Origin: Thermococcus sp. JdFR-02
GTDB taxonomy: Archaea; Methanobacteriota_B; Thermococci; Thermococcales; Thermococcaceae
DNA length: 64,000 nucleotides
Direction: 5' to 3'
Assembly (NCBI GenBank): GCA_002009975.1
Contig: MTLP01000007.1
Coordinates: 80,764-144,763 of the forward strand
Below the pieces are notes generated by a model that was given only the letters and a program-made list of their open reading frames with translations, did not search any database and was not told the DNA's origin. The translations under genes were made by a program, and so were the position numbers. Positions 27,134-35,267 of the stretch are shown here, one piece after another (the first letter of the stretch is position 1; the number at the start of each line of letters is the position of its first letter).

Positions 27134-28126
27134 GTGAAGTGGAAACCAATATTAGCATTGTTATTTGGGTTGTTAGTGTTAGGAACAATTGCAGGAACAG
27201 TGAGTGCAGGATCAGGATACTGGAAACAAAAGGGAAATGTTGGGCATGGATTCTATGAAGATCCTCTTATGGGATCTGTGGATGTGTATAATAGTGTTGC
27301 ACTCGAGTACTATACAACTGCAGACTATATTGAATCGTTTGGAAAATGGTTATACTCTTTTAGAGAAGTCTCAGTGGGGGCAACCAGAGCTGGTGGTGAA
27401 CCTTGGGGAGGAATAGTAAAGCAGAGTTTAGAGCTTAGAAAAGTTGGCGGTAGTGAATACTTTTCCTTCATGACTAATTTTGCAGATGGAAGAGTAGCAG
27501 CGGCGTGGCCATATTCTGGAATTAGCAATTACTTTGAGGATATAGCTCTTAGCGCAGCTGAACTGGCTATTGGGCAAATTTCGTATGTAGGATTTGCATT
27601 ATCAGCTATGGATTTTGTAAACGCTCTGAAGGAGGGATATGACCAACTTAATAATCCGGGGAACTTATATGTGGAATGGACAACATACGGTTCTGATGTA
27701 GGGCATTTTGCAAGGTGGTATGTTGAGGCAGATCCAAGTAGTCTTATAGAATTTTCGGTGATATCCAAGATGTACTATAATCCTTGGGACAGTGTGAATG
27801 TAGGATTTTACGTCATGATTGATGTTCCAGATTCTCCAGAAGTTTTCTTGGCAAGTTCTGTGAATAAGGCAACATTAGTAAATAATGCAGATGGAATCGA
27901 AGAATATTCAGTATATTTTGGAGATCATAAGACAAAAATATACAAAATACCACCAAGTAAGCTTGAAGAATATGGGAGAAAACTCAATATTCCTAAAGAA
28001 ATAATAGAAAAAGCCATAAGCTCTAAGAGTTATGTGTATCATGTTGAGGGTATTCCAGGAGTTAAGATAGTGCGCTCTTTCAGCTATGTGGAAAGAAATC
28101 AGGGAGATAATGCGTTTAAGCCTTGA
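27134..28126 (+). CDS. Secreted protein of unknown function
   Basis: The 330-residue protein has a clear Sec signal peptide (hydrophobic segment LALLFGLLVLGTIAGTVSA, cleavage after SAG region) and no C-terminal anchor, so it should be released or loosely attached. The mature part is rich in aromatic residues and has no motif that I recognise. It starts with GTG after a GAGGTGAT site. It is followed 26 bases later by another exported protein, and both have more AT-rich codons than flanking housekeeping genes. Confidence 0.7.
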   Translation: MKWKPILALLFGLLVLGTIAGTVSAGSGYWKQKGNVGHGFYEDPLMGSVDVYNSVALEYYTTADYIESFGKWLYSFREVSVGATRAGGEPWGGIVKQSLELRKVGGSEYFSFMTNFADGRVAAAWPYSGISNYFEDIALSAAELAIGQISYVGFALSAMDFVNALKEGYDQLNNPGNLYVEWTTYGSDVGHFARWYVEADPSSLIEFSVISKMYYNPWDSVNVGFYVMIDVPDSPEVFLASSVNKATLVNNADGIEEYSVYFGDHKTKIYKIPPSKLEEYGRKLNIPKEIIEKAISSKSYVYHVEGIPGVKIVRSFSYVERNQGDNAFKP

Positions 28127-28152
28127 ACCTATAGTAAAAGCGAGGGAGTTGT

Positions 28153-28653
28153 ATGAATAGGAAGCTCTCTTTAGTTTTGCTTTTTTTAGTTTTAGTTTCT
28201 GCATTGTCAGTTTACTATTCTTATCCTAGAAAGAAGCAAGAAGTAAATAGATCTAGCATACCAATACCCCCAGCAGACTACCTTCAAGATCTTTTTGTTC
28301 AGTCTTCAGAAGGTAGGGAACTTATTGAGGGGAAGGAGTTTGATCTTGATCATAGAGTCATCTATTGGGTGAAGGGAGATTACCCAAACTACACTGTTGT
28401 AAGAGCTAAGGCAATATTTTGGGTAGGAGGCGAGTGGATAACTACCCCAGTCTCTTCGTCAGAGTATATAAGAAGATACACTGGAGGAGATCCCTACATA
28501 GTTGAATTTGACATGATTAACAAAAAGATACTCTCAATAGAGAAAGCAGATGAGAAAAAATTGCAAGAATATTGGGCTATATACTACAAACACTGTCAGG
28601 TTTGCGAAAATCTCACTGGTTACAATGTAATAGTCATAATAGAAGAAAACTAA
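28153..28653 (+). CDS. Membrane-anchored extracytoplasmic protein, unknown
   Basis: The 166-residue protein has an N-terminal hydrophobic segment (LSLVLLFLVLVSALSVYY) that can act as signal anchor. The remainder is outside the cell and has a C-terminal pair of Cys (CQVC). No family is recognised. A GAGGGAG site precedes the ATG. It belongs to the three-gene cluster 27134-28955. Confidence 0.65.
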   Translation: MNRKLSLVLLFLVLVSALSVYYSYPRKKQEVNRSSIPIPPADYLQDLFVQSSEGRELIEGKEFDLDHRVIYWVKGDYPNYTVVRAKAIFWVGGEWITTPVSSSEYIRRYTGGDPYIVEFDMINKKILSIEKADEKKLQEYWAIYYKHCQVCENLTGYNVIVIIEEN

Positions 28654-28673
28654 GAGGGGGTGATAATGTTATC

Positions 28674-28955
28674 ATGTGGGAATCGTTTATAAACAAATTG
28701 CTAGCTGTTTCGTTCTCTTTAATCTTCGTACTTATCTCATATAAAGAGGCTAAAAAATACTATCACTCCCCTATTAATGCTATCATAGCCGTTTTATTGA
28801 TATTAATCATCCCCAGCACTATAATTGCTACTTTATGGAACCTTAAATTGGTTAAAAATGAGAATATATTACCACCAGCCTATGCGATCTTAGCCGCTAT
28901 TGGAGTAATGGTTAGTGAAAAACTATTTGCAAAACACAAAAATGAGAAAGGGTAA
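28674..28955 (+). CDS. Small three-helix membrane protein, unknown
   Basis: The ~93-residue protein (MWESFINKLLAVSFS...) has three hydrophobic segments and a basic C-terminus. GAGGGGGTGATAA lies 13 bases upstream of the ATG at 28674, slightly far but plausible. Longer in-frame starts would lie within the previous gene. It ends 3 bases before the convergent broken peptidase gene. Confidence 0.55.
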   Translation: MWESFINKLLAVSFSLIFVLISYKEAKKYYHSPINAIIAVLLILIIPSTIIATLWNLKLVKNENILPPAYAILAAIGVMVSEKLFAKHKNEKG

Positions 28956-28957
28956 TG

Positions 28958-30853
28958 TCATGCCTCTTTTTTCTCCAGAATCTCCTCAATTGGGAATCCT
29001 TTTTCTCCTTTAACAAGCTTTCTAATGAAGAATTCAAGGATTAGTTTGTGTCTCTTTGCCCTGTGCCTTGGAGAACCCCTTATGCTATGCCCATGGGCAC
29101 CTTTTTTGAATATCGCGATGTAAGCTTCCTTCCCATAGTCCTTAAGAACATGATAGAACATTACCGATTGATCCAATGGACAGCGGTAATCCTCTAGGCT
29201 GTGAATTATTAAAATTGGTGCTTTGACATTTTTTGCATAAAAGAGTGGGCTTAGCTTTCTATAGTTTTCATTTTCGAGTGGATTATCTCCAATTTCCTCC
29301 TTTTCAAACCATAAGCCTATATCTGAAAAAGCATAACTTGTAAGCCAGTAGCTTATGCCATTCTCGCTTACAGCAGCTTTAAAGAGTTCACTTTGTGTAA
29401 CTGCCCAGTTGGTCATAAAGCCACCATAACTAATCCCGGTTATTCCGATCTTTTCCCCATCGGCATTTGGTTCGAGCTTAAGAAACTCTTTGATTCCCCT
29501 AAGAATGTCTTAAAAATCCTCCAAGCCAGTTCTTTCTAAAACTTTTAGTGCAAAATCTTCATCATAGCCATTGCTTCCCCTTGGGTTTACAAAAACTATG
29601 TAAAATCCCTTATCGGCTAAAAGCTGCATCATGTAGTGGAAGTAATAGCCATACATCCCTTTAGGTCCACCGTGGACGAAGACAATCACTGGAGCTTTTT
29701 CTCCCTCTTTGATATCAGGCTTTAAGTACCATCCATCAAGCTCCAATCCATCAAAGCTTTTGTACCTAAAGTGGTTTACTGCCCTAACCTTTACGCGCTT
29801 TAGAATTTCACCGTTATAATCAGTCATCTGCTTTAATCCCCCATCCCAGAGGAAAACTTCGCTTAACCTTGTATCGGTTTGTTTTAACAGAACAACTTTT
29901 CCATCATCACTCACATCAAAATCAACAATCCATGCGTTTTCATCAACTACTGGGATTTTTTCTTCCCCTTTAAGGACTTCAAGAGTTACTTTTCCTTCCT
30001 TGGCACTTATGAAATAAACGTCTCCTTGAGCATCAAGCTTTCCACGCCAGTTGTTATAGATAAAGCGCTCTGTTAAAGGCTTAACTTCCTTGCCATCCCA
30101 TATATAAAGATAGTCATGCTCGCTAATCTTTTCCTTCTTTGGCTTTCCTATCAAGAGCAAGAGCTTTCCATTTGAATCAATAGCCTCAAAAGAAACCTTT
30201 TCAAAGAGCTTTTCGCTGTTTCCATCTTTGTATGCATAGATGTCGTAAAATTTAAACAATTGTAGATTACCATCCTCGCGATGCGGCACATTATAAATTA
30301 CTTCATCACCATGCCATATTCCAAAGGAGAACTTGTCTGTTGTAAATTCCTCTAAGACCTCCTCACCCTCGGTGTCGTAAATCCAAAAAGTGGTCTTCTC
30401 CCCATCAAAGAAACCCTTGTTATCAAACCAAACTGGTACATCATCTTCAAAAATGAAGTCTTCGTCCTCCCTTCTCTTAAATCCCGTTATCAAAACTCTC
30501 CTATCATCTTTATTCCAGCTCACGTTGAGGATGTTTTTCACTTCCATAAGCTTTTTAGCACTCATTGATCTTAAATCTACGAGCCAGAGTTCGTTTGTCT
30601 TTTTCTCTTCATTTGGTCTAACAAAAGTCAGCTTATGGACACTTGGGGAAAATCTTGGCATCGTTGCATTCTCAACATATTTCCTTTCTCCGCTATTAAT
30701 CTCCTCGATGACGATTGTATTTTCATATTTGTTATCTCTCATGTTTGCTTTTGTCAAGACGTAAGCTATTTTCTTTCCATCTTTTGAAATCTTAACATCA
30801 CCTAAGTAGGCAAACTTTGCAAAAGTGTTTTCATCCCATTCGAATTTTGTCAT
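28958..30853 (-). pseudogene. Acylaminoacyl peptidase (S9C) interrupted by an in-frame TAA
   Basis: Two open segments, 30853-29510 and the part from 29509 down to 28958, are in the same frame and separated only by a TAA at 29512-29510. Together they make a 631-codon product, the normal length of Thermococcales acylaminoacyl-releasing enzymes: an N-terminal beta-propeller and a C-terminal hydrolase domain. The nucleophile elbow GISYGGF, the Asp in HSLEDYRCP and the His in GAHGHSIRG all lie after the stop. Homologues have Gln at this site (FQDIL), so a single C-to-T change (CAA to TAA) explains it. As read, only the propeller would be made. A sequencing error cannot be excluded. Confidence 0.85.
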
Positions 30854-30922
30854 AACGTTATCACCTAAATGTTCAAGAAGTTTTTAAAGTATTTAATCCT
30901 TAAGGTTATGGAAGGGGAAGAA

Positions 30923-31234
30923 ATGAAGGAAGAGCATGTTGTTATTGTAATCTTAGCTGTTGGTATTCTCATTTCATTGATAACGAGGAGGTATATAGGA
31001 ATAGTGCTTTCAGCTATTGGGATACCTTTGTATTTGGCATATATTTCAAGAGAGCAGAATATTTTAGCAAAATCAAGGCTTTTTGAGAGGGATTTGTTTT
31101 TGATGATGACCGTAACGATTTTTATAGTATTAGCCTTTGAGTACTTTTCTGATCCAAGGTTAGGACTGGTTGGAATGGCTCTCTTTATACCCATCGTTTT
31201 TTATGTCCTTGATAAATTAAAGACTAGAGAGTAA
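30923..31234 (+). CDS. Small membrane protein of unknown function
   Basis: The ~103-residue protein has about three to four hydrophobic segments. The ATG at 30923 has a strong GGAAGGGGAAG site. An upstream in-frame start at 30869 overlaps the promoter of the divergent peptidase gene. It ends by overlapping the convergent kinase gene by 18 bases. Confidence 0.6.
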   Translation: MKEEHVVIVILAVGILISLITRRYIGIVLSAIGIPLYLAYISREQNILAKSRLFERDLFLMMTVTIFIVLAFEYFSDPRLGLVGMALFIPIVFYVLDKLKTRE

Positions 31235-31870
31235 TTTAAGAATTTCCTTGGTATTTTTCTCCTTTTTGTAAATTGTCAGTGCCTTTCTCATATCTTTTAG
31301 GAAGCTTTCATCTATCTTAAATCTCTCCCTCACTCTCCTAGAAATCGCATTTTCAGAGAGGAATACCACAGATATAGCCGCGGTTAGATTCTTTGGCTTC
31401 CTTCTTAGACTCGCCTTTTCAAAGTCTATTATCCAAACATCGCTCTTTCCTATGATTATATGCTTTCCTCCCTGAATCTGTCCATGATCAATGTTTAACC
31501 CATCAAGTGCAAGTGTTTTTTCAAAAATCTTCAACAAATGATGCTTTTTAACATCTGCATAGAGAATTGGAATTCCTTCTGCAAATTTTCTAACTAAATA
31601 ATCCAATCCTTCAAACTTTCCTGTAAAAAGGAGTTCTGGAATGATATTTGTCCCTTGTAGAATTTCAAGGATTTTTGCCTCTTTTTCTATGGTTTTTCTT
31701 GGGGAATCTTTCCTCTGGAGTTTTATGAGAATTTTTTCATTTTTAAGCTCTCCAGTGAAAACTAAGCTTGTATTACCCTTAGAAAAGGGAGTGATATTCT
31801 TTATTCCCCTTTCTTTTAAATGTTTGTAAAACCTCTCTAAGGTTTCTTCATCGATTAAATGACCTATCAT
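31217..31870 (-). CDS. Atypical Ser/Thr protein kinase-like protein
   Basis: The 217-residue protein keeps the minimal kinase core: the nucleotide-binding Lys in ILIKLQRKD, a Glu in the C-helix (EKEAKILEIL), a catalytic-loop variant IDHGQIQGGKHIII and IDFEKAS in place of DFG. This resembles the archaeal COG2112 kinases, relatives of RIO and Bud32. The usual HxDxxxxN loop is changed, so activity needs a test. It is not adjacent to kae1. Confidence 0.75.
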   Translation of the reverse strand: MIGHLIDEETLERFYKHLKERGIKNITPFSKGNTSLVFTGELKNEKILIKLQRKDSPRKTIEKEAKILEILQGTNIIPELLFTGKFEGLDYLVRKFAEGIPILYADVKKHHLLKIFEKTLALDGLNIDHGQIQGGKHIIIGKSDVWIIDFEKASLRRKPKNLTAAISVVFLSENAISRRVRERFKIDESFLKDMRKALTIYKKEKNTKEILKLLSSL

Positions 31871-31925
31871 GGCATTTCGATAACCTTAAATACCTTGCAA
31901 GTTAAAATTATTTTGGTGGTAAACT

Positions 31926-32153
31926 ATGGTGACTGCATTTATTTTGATGGTTACAGCAGCAGGGAAGGAAAGGGAAGTTATGGAGAAGTTATTAGCTATG
32001 CCAGAGGTTAAGGAAGCTTATGTAGTTTATGGGGAATATGACTTAATAGTCAAAGTTGAAACAGATACACTAAAAGATTTGGATCAATTCATAACAGAAA
32101 AGATAAGAAAAATGCCAGAGATACAGATGACATCAACAATGATAGCCATCTGA
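31926..32153 (+). CDS. Stand-alone Lrp/AsnC ligand-binding (RAM) domain
   Basis: The 75-residue protein is a complete RAM domain without an HTH: it has the VVYGEYDLIVKVETD core and 'EIQMTSTMIAI' strand. Such single-domain proteins can form mixed oligomers with full-length Lrp regulators (one is at 13315..13806) and modulate their ligand response. A GGTGGT site precedes the ATG. Confidence 0.85.
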   Translation: MVTAFILMVTAAGKEREVMEKLLAMPEVKEAYVVYGEYDLIVKVETDTLKDLDQFITEKIRKMPEIQMTSTMIAI

Positions 32154-32204
32154 TGAACTTCCCACTCCTAAATCCTTTCTTTTCTATAGGCTATTTGTGA
32201 ATCC

Positions 32205-32223
32205 TTAAGTTTTTAAAACTTAA
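32205..32223 (+). promoter_or_regulatory. Perfect palindrome at the promoter of the SPOUT methyltransferase gene
   Basis: TTAAGTTTTTAAAACTTAA is a perfect 19-base palindrome with a single central T. It lies 28 bases upstream of the ATG at 32251 where a TATA box is expected. In AT-rich DNA this may be chance; it could also be an operator. Confidence 0.35.
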
Positions 32224-32250
32224 ACAACCAGCTCTTTTAGGTGGGTTGAA

Positions 32251-32877
32251 ATGCCGTACCTAGTTATTGAGCATCTTGAGGAGATAAGTGAGTGGCTCTG
32301 GCTTGAATATTCTCATGTAGCTAAATGGTGGAAAGATAAGCTCATTTTTACAAATGTTAGAGAAGATGAAAGGGAAAAATTAGCTAAACTTGGGAGCGTT
32401 ATAAGTGAAAGTGTCACGAAATTTCCTTTTGATAGGTCAAAGATCATCGTTTTAGATCTGCAAGCAAAGGAAGAGCTGAAGCCTGAAGACATAAGCGAAG
32501 ACACCATAATCGTCGTTGGCGGAATTTTAGGAGATGCTATTCCAAAAGGGAGAACGAAAGAGTTCATAACCTCAAAGATGGAAGGAGTAAAAGTTAGGCA
32601 CATAGGAAAGCCGCAATATTCGATTGATGGTGCTTCAATCGTGGCAAAGCTTATTGCAGATGGAAAAAGACTTGATGAAATAGGATATGAAGAAAATCCC
32701 ACGATAAAGCTTGATGAATTCAGTGAAATAACTTTGCATTATGCAGTTCCAAAGTTGAATGGAAAGCTTTTGTTAACGCCGGGGTTAATAGAGTTGCAGA
32801 AGAGGGAGCTTGGGTTTGATGAAGATATAGATGATGAAGAGATTGAGGAGTTCTTTGAAGGAAATAGAGAACTCTGA
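32251..32877 (+). CDS. SPOUT-fold SAM-dependent methyltransferase (DUF431/Sfm1-like)
   Basis: The 208-residue protein matches the DUF431/Sfm1 group: an N-terminal WLWLEYSHV segment, then the knot region IVVGGILGDAIPKGRT, KPQYSIDGASIVAKLI and a C-terminal 'LTPGLIELQKREL'. Yeast Sfm1 methylates an Arg of ribosomal protein S3; archaeal members are often annotated as RNA methyltransferases. The tail is acidic. A GGTGGG site precedes the start. Confidence 0.75.
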   Translation: MPYLVIEHLEEISEWLWLEYSHVAKWWKDKLIFTNVREDEREKLAKLGSVISESVTKFPFDRSKIIVLDLQAKEELKPEDISEDTIIVVGGILGDAIPKGRTKEFITSKMEGVKVRHIGKPQYSIDGASIVAKLIADGKRLDEIGYEENPTIKLDEFSEITLHYAVPKLNGKLLLTPGLIELQKRELGFDEDIDDEEIEEFFEGNREL

Positions 32878-32887
32878 GGTGAGTTGA

Positions 32888-33424
32888 ATGGTTAAAAACT
32901 TTGAGCTTCCAGAAGAGTTGATTGAGATTCTCCAGATACTTGAGTCTTTGAATGCAAAGGCTTATCTAATAGGTGCAAGAGCCCTACTAATGCACGGTGC
33001 ATTGGCAAGGACCACAAGAGATATAGACATTATGATAAACGTGGAGGATCTGAAAATCCTGCGCAGTGAATTAACAGAAAAGTTAAGGGAGAAAGGTTTT
33101 CTTGTTCAATGGCGTTCATGGGGATTGCTCGTGAAAAGCAAAAGTGGACTAGAAATAGACATAAATACCCCAATGCTTATTCTCGATGAAGAATTTCAGA
33201 AAAGGGCTATTCGAATATGGAGAAACTTCTACCTTCCTTCTGTGGAGGATTTAATTGTCACAAAGCTCATGTCACTGGAAAGAAAAGACTACGCCGATAT
33301 TAAAGAAGTATTCAGATTAGCTAAGAACATTGACTTTGAATACCTGTGCAAAAGGATAAGCCAAGCAAATCTTAAGAGGGAGTTCAACAGAATAGCCAGC
33401 AGGATAGGTGTAAGAAAATGCTGA
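32888..33424 (+). CDS. Nucleotidyltransferase-fold protein (possible toxin-antitoxin component)
   Basis: The 178-residue protein has an AbiEii/MNT-like nucleotidyltransferase core: LIGARALLMHGALARTTRDIDIMI supplies the G(S/A)R and DxD motifs, and a third acidic residue lies in LEIDINTP. It overlaps the next small gene by 7 bases, which suggests a two-gene module. It follows the SPOUT gene by 10 bases with a GGTGAG site. Function as an antitoxin or tRNA-modifying toxin is inferred only from gene layout. Confidence 0.65.
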   Translation: MVKNFELPEELIEILQILESLNAKAYLIGARALLMHGALARTTRDIDIMINVEDLKILRSELTEKLREKGFLVQWRSWGLLVKSKSGLEIDINTPMLILDEEFQKRAIRIWRNFYLPSVEDLIVTKLMSLERKDYADIKEVFRLAKNIDFEYLCKRISQANLKREFNRIASRIGVRKC

Positions 33425-33687
33425 AGCTATACCATATATTACCACGTGAAATTCTCAGAATTTTGGCTAAATATAATTTCCGTCTTGTTGGTCCCTGGAA
33501 AGAGTATTATCTGGCAAAAGGGAATGTTTTCTTGATACGTGAGCTACCTCTCAAAATTGCCTTCAAAGGGGAGGATAAGAGAATAATAGATGAATTGGAA
33601 CCTTATGCCGAAAGGATAATCAGGAGCAAGAATAAGGTCTCATTTAAAATAGGAAGGCACTGGGTTATCCTGGAATTTGAGGATTAA
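33418..33687 (+). CDS. Small basic protein paired with the nucleotidyltransferase
   Basis: The 89-residue protein is basic with alternating helices and strands and no known motif. Its start overlaps the upstream nucleotidyltransferase gene (ATGCTGA), so translation is coupled. It could be the partner in a toxin-antitoxin-like pair, but the sequence gives no direct support. Confidence 0.55.
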   Translation: MLKLYHILPREILRILAKYNFRLVGPWKEYYLAKGNVFLIRELPLKIAFKGEDKRIIDELEPYAERIIRSKNKVSFKIGRHWVILEFED

Positions 33688-33766
33688 ATTTATTCAAGAT
33701 GAAAAGGCATTTTTCACATTCCAGAGAGTTCTTTAAAACAATTTAAAACAAAAGAAAGGGATAAAA

Positions 33767-34354
33767 TCAACGTTTCTTTCTTCTCAAAACACCCAAAGGC
33801 AAAAGGGCGAGTGCAATTAGGGAAGCTGGACCACAGATTGCCTGAACACTGAGGCCTTTGTTTTCTTTGGGTGGGACGTAGAAAGTTATCTCCGAGCCAT
33901 CTTCAAAGACAATTTTCCAGTAGCCGGGACGGCTTCTGTCTGGGCAGGGGACTGCTGGGAGGTGATAATAATATTCTCTTCCTGAACTTTTCAGCTTTCC
34001 TTCTGCATAGAATCCCTTCCCATATAGAACTCCATTGGGGTCATAAATTCCTACAGTTTTTGGTTTCATCCAATACTCGCCTGTATCACCATAGTTATAA
34101 TACTTGTGCTTTGTAGTCTTAAAGGCAATAGCTTTATCGAGGTCGCATTTTTCCTCGACAAGTTTTTGCAGATCTGACGCTATTGTTTGGTTGCTTGTAT
34201 CCATGAACTTTAGCATGTTAACTTTATACCTTCCACTACTATCCTTTTCGCCAATACCAATCTCATAGAAACTCCAAGCATTTGCAACTGGGAAACTCAG
34301 AGCCAAAACAATCAGTAGAAGCACTAGCGAACTTTCTAAACTCTTAAGTCCCAT
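33767..34354 (-). CDS. Surface protein with CGP-CTERM anchor
   Basis: The 195-residue protein has a signal peptide (VLLLIVLALSFPVANA) and ends in AICGPASLIALALLPLGVLRRKKR-like architecture: a Cys-Gly-Pro, a hydrophobic helix and a basic tail, the CGP-CTERM sorting signal specific to Thermococcales. The Cys may be lipid-modified after cleavage. The mature part has two further Cys and no known domain. Its leader contains a hairpin and an upstream pair of inverted repeats. Confidence 0.75.
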   Translation of the reverse strand: MGLKSLESSLVLLLIVLALSFPVANAWSFYEIGIGEKDSSGRYKVNMLKFMDTSNQTIASDLQKLVEEKCDLDKAIAFKTTKHKYYNYGDTGEYWMKPKTVGIYDPNGVLYGKGFYAEGKLKSSGREYYYHLPAVPCPDRSRPGYWKIVFEDGSEITFYVPPKENKGLSVQAICGPASLIALALLPLGVLRRKKR

Positions 34355-34384
34355 TCCCTTCTACCTCCGGGTATTTATGTATTT

Positions 34385-34400
34385 CCCTTCTACCGAAGGG
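34385..34400 (-). promoter_or_regulatory. Hairpin in the leader of the CGP-CTERM gene
   Basis: CCCTTC-TACC-GAAGGG is a perfect 6-bp stem with a 4-base loop, 30 bases upstream of the CGP-CTERM start. The left arm sequence CCCTTCTACC is repeated directly next to the gene, over the ribosome binding site region. On the minus strand it follows a TATA box (TATATATTTAAC). It could influence translation. Confidence 0.4.
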
Positions 34401-34451
34401 TTAAATATATACAAAAGTGACACACAGCAACATTATTGTTAAAATCCAAAT

Positions 34452-34484
34452 TTTACATAGGGTGTAAATTACATGGTTATGTAA
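34452..34484. promoter_or_regulatory. Two adjacent inverted repeats, possible operator
   Basis: TTTACA-TAGGG-TGTAAA and TTACAT-GGTT-ATGTAA lie side by side with no gap. Both are perfect inverted repeats and share a TTACA half-site. A related TTACATATGTAA palindrome occurs at 5019-5030. They lie ~100 bases upstream of the CGP-CTERM gene and could bind a dimeric regulator. Confidence 0.4.
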
Positions 34485-34562
34485 AAATGTAAGATCATCT
34501 AGGGAAACTTGATGGAAGACCCAGTGCTGAGAGTTGTTGCAGGGGAATTAGATTCATAAAAT

Positions 34563-34877
34563 TCAAACAACAATGCCTTCTCTCAGAGCTTCCCTAACAA
34601 TTCCAAGGCTTCTCTTCTTCCGTTCAAACTCCTCCGGAGTGTAGCACAGAATCTCAAAATCTCCAACAATGCCAGCGTTCCACAAAGCCTTCAAAACATC
34701 GCTTGACCTTTCGGTGAAGTGCTTTCCTTTAAAAGTCTTGGAAACGACAATAATGTCGTAGTCGCTGTCCTTGAGATAATCTCCTCTAATCCGAGAGCCA
34801 AAGAATATAATTTTTGCATCGGGATAGTGTTGCCTTATAACCTTTGCAATCCTTAAAGTCCAAGTTTTTGCCTGCAA
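34563..34877 (-). CDS. MNT-type nucleotidyltransferase (MntA-like antitoxin)
   Basis: The ~104-residue protein has the minimal nucleotidyltransferase motif GSRIRGDYLKDSDYDIIVV with both catalytic Asp residues. In type VII toxin-antitoxin pairs, MntA adds AMP to the HEPN RNase and silences it. The gene sits directly downstream of and overlaps a HEPN gene that carries two frameshifts. The start is uncertain: the TTG at 34877 overlaps the original HEPN end. Confidence 0.75.
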   Translation of the reverse strand: MQAKTWTLRIAKVIRQHYPDAKIIFFGSRIRGDYLKDSDYDIIVVSKTFKGKHFTERSSDVLKALWNAGIVGDFEILCYTPEEFERKKRSLGIVREALREGIVV

Positions 34878-35237
34878 AATTCAATCACCTTCTTGGCTTT
34901 TCGAGATGTTCAATCGCCATTCGCTCATTGTAAATCTTTGCCGGAACTTCATTTGCAGCATCAGGATACCTTGTAACGATGTACTCTGGATTCAAATCAA
35001 GAACACCATCAATTATCTCCTCGTCTTTAATTCCAAGTTCATTTGAAAGTCTTAACAAACTGTGAGTTTTCGGAGGGGATTCCCTTTTAACCTCAATATA
35101 CAAAGCTTTCAAAGCTTTTTCAGCAGCTTGTTGAGAAAAAACACGCTGGCGTAATATCTTTTAACCTCAACTAATGCCTCAGCAGTTTTTAAATCTTCCA
35201 ATGCCTGTTCCCATAAAAGTTTCGCTTCGTTTCTCAT
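34853..35237 (-). pseudogene. HEPN-domain protein (HepT-like) broken by two single-base deletions
   Basis: A HEPN protein of about 128 residues can be rebuilt in three frames. It begins at the ATG at 35237 (MRNEAKLLWEQALEDL), passes through YYASVFF, then shifts frame at the T6 tract (35141-35136) into SQQAAEKALKALYIE. It shifts again at an A4 tract (34901-34898) into AKKVIEFCRQKLGL, ending at 34853. Each shift is repaired by adding one base to the homopolymer. The middle frame alone is open over 34885-35112. The RPDAANEVP segment is typical of this HEPN group. Confidence 0.8.
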
Positions 35238-35267
35238 GTTTATCACAACAACTCTGCATGAGTGGAT

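Noticed and set aside
29510..29512. Stop codon recoding (selenocysteine or pyrrolysine) in the peptidase gene
   Set aside because: The codon is TAA, which is not used for either residue, and homologues carry Gln at that site.
34885..35112. The open 75-codon frame as an independent small gene
   Set aside because: It has no ribosome binding site and its sequence is the middle of a HEPN domain whose ends are found in other frames on both sides.
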